From Dysidea avara (Eukaryota > Porifera > Demospongiae > Dictyoceratida > Dysideidae), in the NCBI RefSeq assembly GCF_963678975.1, contig NC_089274.1, positions 45,414,075 through 45,478,074 on the forward strand: a DNA stretch of 64,000 nucleotides, in the 5' to 3' direction. Made by a program: the position numbers and the translations under genes. The notes under the pieces are model-generated. The model searched no databases, was not told where the DNA came from, and worked only from the letters and a program-made list of their open reading frames with translations. Below, piece after piece: positions 57,901 to 64,000 of the stretch. The first letter of the stretch is position 1. Each line of letters begins with the position of its first letter.

Positions 57901-60900
57901 ATTACGATATTATGTGTATGATAAGATGAATACTGATCTTGCCTGGCAAGGGATTAAGGTGAGGTTACATCCTGTAACTTTTGTGACAATCTGTACATTC
58001 TGTAACTTCTGCGTAACAAAGAACACATGAATACAGTTAACTTTTGTGACAATGTATAAACAAGGCTCTGGTATTACTGAGGCACAAATGAGCATAATTG
58101 GAGACAATTTTAGAGCATTGCTCAAAAGCTTAATAGGCAATTTCAAAAGCACAGCTTGTGTAGATGCTGAAATCAGGGCACTTTGTATTACGGACAATTT
58201 TAACATGGTTTCACAGTGTATGGAGGGGTTCCTATGAAGTCTATGATTGTCACTACACTGTAGGTAATCTTGTCAGATGCTAATGTACCTGGAGAAGGAG
58301 AACACAAGATCATGGATTATATCAGACATCAACGAGCCAGTGAGGGACATGACCCAAATACTCATCACTGCCTGTATGGAGCTGATGGTATGCCAATATT
58401 GTATGGGAGCACACACACAAAATTTGGAATTTTCAACTAGAGTAGGGACTATAGAGTCCCTACTCTAGTTGAAAATTCCAAATTTTGTGTACTTGTTTGT
58501 TAACTTTTTTTTATAAATATTATGACTGGTGAACCCACGTATACCGCATCAAAAGAAAAAAATGGCACTGTGTGCCCCCAGCTATCAATTATCATCTGAA
58601 AAGTGAAGTATCGTTTACGCTTCATTGTCAGCTATGTTCAACCCGTTACACAATATTACAAATTAAGAACTGTTCGAAAAGCACTTCTACAATCAAAATA
58701 GCCACTATGAATAATACAGACGATTTCCGTTACAGAGGGAAGCGATCACGTGCTACCACCAAATTGACACTTTTCGCTGTCAACAAAGATGAATGGGACA
58801 AGAAGGAGGACAGTGGTAAATCCATGAAGAATGTATTGTATGTACTGCGGTATGCCAAAAGGCACCTCTCGGGCCGAAGCAACGTTGAACAGTGAAAAAA
58901 TCAAGGGATGATGGAAATTATGTTGATAGGTCTTCAGCTGGATTTGAACCTTATACTTTTTGGATAGGCTGCCAGCTCTGCCAATGAGCTGTCCTGACTT
59001 GCCCATGAAACAGTAACATACTTAAACTGTATAACAATTGTTTGTTGGCCATGTTGTGTGTTTCTCACCATAGCTGATTTGATAATGTTGGGTCTGGCGA
59101 CACATGAGCCTAACTTCACTATCATTCGTGAGGAATTCAAGCAGTCTAAACCCAGGCCATGTGAGATATGTAACCAAGAGGGCCACTCCATGGAAGACTG
59201 CACTGGAGCAGCTAGGGAGAAAAGTGGAGAGGTAAACCTTTATAGATCTACTTTTATCGTGTGTGTTTTCTGTTTTCTTATTTAAAAATTTTTTTTACAA
59301 ACGCACAACTTTAAACGACTCTGTATTGTCTAGTGGCAATGTAGCTTGTGCTGTTAACATACAGTTTGCTCACCTTGAGTCATTCTATCTGGAGGATCAG
59401 TAGACACAGCATTCAACCTGTATACTGGGAACTCCTCATAATTGGACTGCTAAGCTTTACTTGTAACGTCAAACTCAACTTTAAGTACTCTTTGACGTGA
59501 CTGAGGCTGGGCCATACCATATAAGGTCATATTAACTCCCCATCGCTACCTTAAGTTCACTCTGATTAACTGGTTAATCTACATTGAAAGCTCAGGAGGA
59601 CTTAGTGACTGTTCTATTAGAGTAATGGATCATTTGTGTTCTATTTAAAACCAGGGGTGTGTAAGAAATGAACACAGCATTATTTTTCTTTTGAAATTGC
59701 ATCTGGCTCAACAGTGTTTTATCTAATCTCTGTGAATAAAGTATGTATAAGTACACTTCAATATGTGATTATATTTTCAAGAAGGAGAAGAGAAGACTGG
59801 ACTGATATTGCTCAAATTTGGTGTGGTAGTTGCTGGGGGAACTTCCACTCTAAAAAGTGGCCCATTTTTGTTTAGTCATAGACATGTGTGAAAATTGCAT
59901 ATTTTGTTTGTTGTATAATTCTGCTATGCGCTATTGTGTGTCTTGATGTGAGCCAAAGTTTCTGATCTTATTAAGAAAGCAAGTGGTTATAACAAGTTGC
60001 TCCAACACATTTGGGGTTTTCAAGTTGTCCAGTGTATTATATTGATAGATACCTTATTGCATGGAGAGTACACAGCTCTCATCCCTTACTGTATGAATCT
60101 TTGTTTTTGTAGTTTGATGAATTTGCTGTGCCATTGTCTGCTGAAGAGAAGGAATTCATATTTGTGAGGCTCAATGTGTTAAGGGAGTACCTGGAGAGAG
60201 AGCTGAGGATTGATGGCTTGCCATTTCCATTTGATTTTGAGCGTGCAGTAGATGACTGGGTGTTTATGTGTTTCTTTGTGGGCAATGATTTTCTGCCCCA
60301 TTTGCCATCACTACAAATCAGGTAAGAGAAATCTCTTGTTTCACTGTATTCCATAGGGAGACCTGTTAAAAATTTACTTCTATTACACAGGGAAGGAGCC
60401 ATTGATCGACTAATCCGCTTATACAAGGAGGTTGTTCCTGAGACACATGGCTACCTGACACACAGTGGACAGGTTGATCTTCCTCGTGTGCAACTGATGT
60501 TGAACAGACTTGGTGAAGTGGAGGATGGCATTTTCAAAAAGAGGCGGGAAGATGACCTGGACTTCCGTCAGCGTCAGAAAAATAAACGTGCAAGACAAAA
60601 CAGTTACTCAGCACCAAGATGGGTACCACAAGGACAGTTTGCACCACGGGCCATTTCAGCAACACCATCTCCAGTTCATAACCCAAGACAAGAAGCATAT
60701 GAAATGAGGAGACAACGTTCGATGAATGAACCAGACGCTGCTGTGGATGCATCCAACAAAAATGCTGCCCAAGACTTACGGCATTTCTTGAAGAAAGATA
60801 AACAGTTGAACACTTCTACAAGCTCTATTCCAACTCCAGAGAAAAGTGACAATTCTCGAAAAAGAAGACGCAGTGAAATGGAAGAGGATGAAGATGCCAA

Positions 60901-62295
60901 CGATGACGTTAGGTAAAGTGACTGATTTCATATTTATAAATATAGTGGTCATATTTATAAATGCAACTCAGGTTGTGGGAGGATGGATTTAAGGAGAGAT
61001 ACTATTCAAACAAGTTTGGCATATCGGGTATTGACAAAGACCTTGTCAAAAGAGTGGTATGTGTTATCTACGCCTGTATAGTAGAGATATACTGATACAT
61101 TGTTTTCAGACCACTGCATATGCTCGTGGGCTCTGCTGGGTTCTGCGTTACTACTACCAGGTATGTACTTCAGTGATAGTTTAGTGTCATTTTGCGATGA
61201 CCTGCATTTATTATAAACCCTAGTGCTTATTAGTGTTATGTAAATGTAAAATAATTTAATTTCAGTGAATATTAACTTCGGGTGGCTGGTTGGTGGCACT
61301 TGATGACAAGCCATATAGGCCTCTGTTCAAATGAGGCTGAATATATATCAAAATTACTGTCTGTGCATGGAATCCGAACAATATTCATGCAGCATTTATT
61401 TTTATAGCTCTGTTGTGAATGAGACATTTTGTATGATTCTGTGTGACTGCATCTGTACACACAGCTAGAGTAGTCAGTGAAATCAGAAACTCATGAGCAC
61501 TGCAACACTGACAGGTGGAACTAAGCTTTACTGTTCCCCTGGTACTAGGAATTATTTGTTGATAAGATTGTAAAGTTGCAATTAAATTGACCAACACTTA
61601 CTAGCATCGTAGCTATCTGGGTAATGGTATTATAGTAAGCCCCACTGACTACACTGTATGCACAATCCCTTTCTGACTAGGCCATGTGTATATAGTCAGT
61701 CTTCCAGATAGCCAGTAATCAGCTTATTACATTTTTCATACTTCTGCTAGGGTTGCCCTTCATGGAATTGGTATTACCCTTTCCACTATGCTCCTTTTGC
61801 ATCGGATTTTTCTGGCATTGGGAAGCTTCGAAATGACTTCAGAGAGAAAACTGTACCGGTAAGTAGACACCACATATATTATTATTATAACCATAAAATG
61901 ACTGGACTATAAACTACAAATGCACAACACTTACATGTGCACGTTCACACACTATAAATGTTCAACAAGTAGACGACACCACATATATTATTATTATTAT
62001 TATTATTATTCTTATTGTAAATAAAGTACAAATGCTCACCTGTGTGCATGCACACACTATACATGTTTCTTGTGTCCAGTTCAACCCATTGGAGCAACTG
62101 ATGGCAGTGTTTCCAGCTGCTAGTGGCAATTTTCTTCCACCTAGTTGGAGAAATTTGATGGTTGACCCGGTAAGTGTCTTCTTGTCCATGACATATCACC
62201 TACACACATTGTACTCTGATAGGATTCTCCTATTATCGACTTTTACCCTGAAAATTTTCGGATTGATCTCAATGGAAAGAAATATGCTTGGCAAG
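54987..62295 (+). CDS. XRN2: 5'-3' exoribonuclease 2 (nuclear Rat1/XRN2), 14 exons visible
   Basis: Exons 54987-55061, 55113-55297, 55874-56040, 56090-56151, 57869-57958, 58264-58387, 59074-59231, 60113-60321, 60391-60912, 60972-61056, 61110-61160, 61751-61858, 62080-62169, 62223-62295: 1999 nt, 666 codons, every junction in phase. It begins [19 protein letters not shown]. Conserved XRN blocks follow: [52 protein letters not shown] (metal-binding acidic residues), a CCHC knuckle [26 protein letters not shown], and later [14 protein letters not shown]. It degrades 5'-monophosphate RNA in the nucleus and acts in transcription termination and rRNA processing. The knuckle and divergence from XRN1 support XRN2. 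The remaining ~280 residues lie beyond the window. Introns 4 and 6 hold MITEs and repeats. Confidence 0.96.
56397..56568. mobile_element. Foldback MITE, GGCTGTTTTGGATT family (copy 3)
   Basis: Starts CTAATCCAAAACAGCC and ends GGGCTGTTTGGATTAG with decayed inner arms (CAGCCATTTCTTGGCTGTCA). Upstream ATATACAAATACAAAAAGAA matches the flank of the 15.2 kb copy. In XRN2 intron 4. Confidence 0.75.
56626..56822. mobile_element. 197-bp MITE with TACCGTATAG ends
   Basis: TIRs TACCGTATAGTCTAAATATT and, from the other end, TACCGTATAGCCTAAATATT; TA at the edges. The interior has a G-run and TTTGGG-rich strands. In XRN2 intron 4. Confidence 0.82.
56824..57474. mobile_element. 651-bp TIR element, TATGTGACC ends
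   Basis: TIRs of ~40 bp (TATGTGACCGAATTTTGGAA on the left; TATGTGACCTAATTTTAGAA from the right, then AAACCGTC and CGCACA in both), TA at the outer edges. A 92-codon frame (56997-57275) inside has no recognised domain. It directly abuts the previous MITE. Confidence 0.85.
58412..58900. mobile_element. Repeat family F, copy 2, with perfect hairpin
   Basis: The foldback 58416-58487 has a ~33-bp perfect stem (AAAATTTGGAATTTTCAACT, AGAGTAGGGACT) and a 4-nt ATAG loop, starting ~28 nt after the XRN2 exon 6 donor. The body that follows aligns with copy 1 (CTGGTGAACCCACGTATACC, TATGCCAAAAGGCACCTCTC). The frame 58572-58895 is open here for 107 codons and contains CQLCSTRYT, but no known domain. Confidence 0.75.
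58929..59004 (-). repeat. tRNA-derived SINE head or tRNA relic
   Basis: On the minus strand an A-box-like CAGCTCATTGGCAGAGC and a B-box GGTTCAAATCC are spaced as in a tRNA gene. Stem pairing outside the D-arm is poor, so a functional tRNA is unlikely. It abuts repeat F copy 2; copy 1 of that repeat lacks this head. Confidence 0.6.
59605..59625 (-). repeat. CTCTAATAGAG-type motif (one change)
   Basis: GTGACTGTTCTATTAGAGTA in XRN2 intron 7, with no surrounding repeat recognised. Confidence 0.7.
61980..62014. repeat. (TTA)n microsatellite, XRN2 intron 12
   Basis: ATTATTATTATTATTATTAT run. The neighbouring CACCACATATATTATTATTA block also occurs about 115 bp earlier, suggesting a small tandem duplication. 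Confidence 0.8.
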
Positions 62296-62310
62296 GTAAA
62301 AGTATTATGT

Positions 62311-62315
62311 ATGTA

Positions 62316-62346
<31 letters not shown>

Positions 62347-62352
62347 GTGTAC
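62311..62352 (+). repeat. (TG)n tract just after XRN2 exon 14
   Basis: TGTGTGTGTGTGTGTGTGTG then GGGTGGGTGTGTGT, beginning about 15 nt after the donor at 62296. Confidence 0.85.
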
Positions 62353-62863
62353 CAGTTGTGTTGGAGTGTTGTTTCTAAGGTTGGGAGGTATTTAGGTATA
62401 AGTATAATAAAGGTATTTTTTAGATAACAATGTTGTTTTCAAATACCGAATTTAATGTAGTAATTAAATTTTTGGTGATTTAGTGGTGGCCATACATGAA
62501 GTCAAGCTCCACACAAATATGTTTATGCTGCAGACCAGCACAGACCTATGTGTGTTGAAGTATTCATCAGTGTTTTTTACTTTTAAAGTAGTGTTCCACC
62601 GATAGTCAGATCGGTATCGAATTGGAGCTGATTTTGGCATTGATCGGTATCGGTTATTTAGGTATTCCGATACCGAATAAGGCCAGGCAAAGTTGATAGC
62701 TCATTTCCTGTTTCAAGATTTTCGAAATATGATGTAGGCGGGAGGTCATTGTTCATTATTCATTATAAAACTTTAAGTAAAAATGGTAGTTATAATATAA
62801 AGAAACTAATGAAAGCTCAGTACGCACAACTATATTAACAGATAATAGTTTAGCTATTGTATT

Positions 62864-64000
62864 TTATTTACTTCTCTTCTTAACATGTTCTTTACTAATG
62901 CAATGTCCACACAATGGGTACACGTCTGGTGGTACTTCACTGGTAACATTGTCAGATGCACAGTAATAACATAATGGGGTCATATTCAGCAAAATAATAC
63001 AACCTTTCCACTGGGTCACATGATCTCGGATGCACACAGACTCTAAACCATCAGGAAATTCTATTAGTCTTTTTCTTCTGCCTTTGCAAAGATGGGCAAT
63101 CTTTTTCAGATGTTTTCTTTTGCATCACTACATCAAACGAAATATAATGGTCAGGGTTTGATAGGTCGATCATCAGATCAGGTAAAAAACGTAGTTGACT
63201 AACTTCATCCATTTTCATGGACACTGGCTTGCATATCTTGCAACCATCAACACTACACTTCTTTATGCAGAAGCTATAGTTCCTCACTTGGCAACAGTGA
63301 GTTAAAAATTCTTGTTGATCTTTCTTGTCTTTGATTGCTTTTTTTGTGGTGTCTTCATTGGTCAGAGTTTCATCTACCTGTTGCAAGATTTCCCACAATA
63401 AAATAATATCATGGGGTCATCACAACTTTCAAAGAATTGAAATTTCTTACAGTATCTTTAAGCGTTAAATGCTGCAAAATATCTGATAAAAGCTCAATTG
63501 GTTGTTTTACAGTTTTTCGCAGCTGGCCAATGTTATTTGTATTCTTTATGGCAGCCTCAAACTCTGCTGGACCCTCTTCTCTCTTTAGCCCCACCCACTG
63601 ACATCCAAGGTTAATAATAGATATAATGCACTCAACCGGGTTCCTCCAACTGTGGTGAGGGCAGGTTCTGCCAGCACAAATGAAGTTTAAATTTAAATTT
63701 AGAAACAATGCAATGAGAGCAAGCTGGACAGATACAAATGTTAAACGATGATCAGCACCTCCATCTGTATAAATAAATAAAGCTTTTTTGTTGCCTATAT
63801 TTGTGATAAGAATGGAGTACAATTCAGCGAGGTGCTGTAAAGGTGAAGATGGTTCATATACAGCATCCTGCAGACCAATGTGTATTTCACCATCATACCA
63901 GGATCCATCAATAGTAGCAGGAACATCAATTATTAATGCAACACTGGGAAGAATCAAGCTGAACTGTGATCTCCTACACAGAATTCTTTTTTGAAGAGAC
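62864..64000 (-). pseudogene. Repeat-family gene with IYTDGGADHR motif, frameshifted, 5' end outside window
   Basis: The frame is open from the right edge to 63451, followed by a 73-bp GT-AG intron (63450-63378) and continuation in frame from 63377. It encodes LFIYTDGGADHRLTFVSVQL, CPHHSWRNPVECIISIINLG and later CIKKCSVDGCKICKPVSM. The first frame stops at 63051, but a +1-shifted frame is open to 62864 and ends in a two-CxxC zinc-ribbon-like segment (CYYCASDN ... YPLCGHC), so the coding frame shifts between about 63070 and 63125. I recall similar proteins as high-copy uncharacterised genes in sponges and cnidarians, probably transposon-borne, with no proven function. It lies antisense, likely inside an XRN2 intron. 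A hAT-like end (TAGTGTTCCACCGATA, 62589) may bound the element. Confidence 0.6.

Noticed and set aside
58929-59004. Functional tRNA gene on the minus strand
   Set aside because: A and B boxes are good but acceptor and anticodon stems do not pair convincingly; kept only as a tRNA-derived repeat.

Overview
This window reads as animal nuclear DNA: compact multi-exon genes with GT-AG introns (many only 50-110 bp), signal-peptide exons, metazoan protein families, and AT-rich non-coding DNA packed with transposons. A marine invertebrate, most likely a sponge, is my inference from small introns, dense MITEs and Reeler/DOMON secreted families. No operon, phage, CRISPR or ribosomal RNA gene is visible. 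All gene models were spliced by hand from the sequence; reading frame is kept across every splice.

Layout. 1-3.9 kb: two terminal-inverted-repeat (TIR) elements, a broken LINE ORF1 with a PHD finger and a foldback MITE. 6.0-8.8 kb: an eight-exon gene for a secreted 497-residue protein with two cadherin-like repeats and a Cys-rich module. 10.0-28.2 kb: three copies of a ~5 kb element, each with a ~0.8 kb head and ~4 kb of a 30/31-bp satellite. Copies 2 and 3 lie tail to tail around a 200-N gap; copy 3 is broken by a 1.49 kb long-TIR element and a hAT MITE. 28.2-29.1 kb: another TIR element. 29.5-41.5 kb: three tandem nine-exon genes for secreted proteins made of a Reeler domain, a Thr/Pro/Glu linker of variable length and a 14-cysteine Tyr/Arg-rich tail. 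53.8-42.0 kb (minus): a fourteen-exon DOMON plus cytochrome b561 membrane protein of 448 residues. 54.8-53.9 kb (minus): single-exon ECHDC3. 55.0 kb to beyond the right edge: XRN2, fourteen exons visible, 666 codons. An antisense repeat-family gene with a frameshift lies after the last visible XRN2 exon, probably inside an intron.

How parts relate. Reeler and DOMON-b561 modules are joined in one polypeptide in FRRS1-type ferric reductases; here they are separate neighbouring genes that converge. Relics of the last DOMON-b561 exon lie behind Reeler genes 1 and 2, so the duplicated unit was a Reeler gene plus the tail of its neighbour. ECHDC3 and XRN2 are divergent with 196 bp between start codons.

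Best candidates for undescribed biology: the Reeler-linker-Cys/Tyr tail family with shared promoter blocks; a short dispersed motif built on the palindrome CTCTAATAGAG, found in unrelated repeats and in isolation; and the satellite-carrying element with a 122-bp four-unit higher-order repeat.
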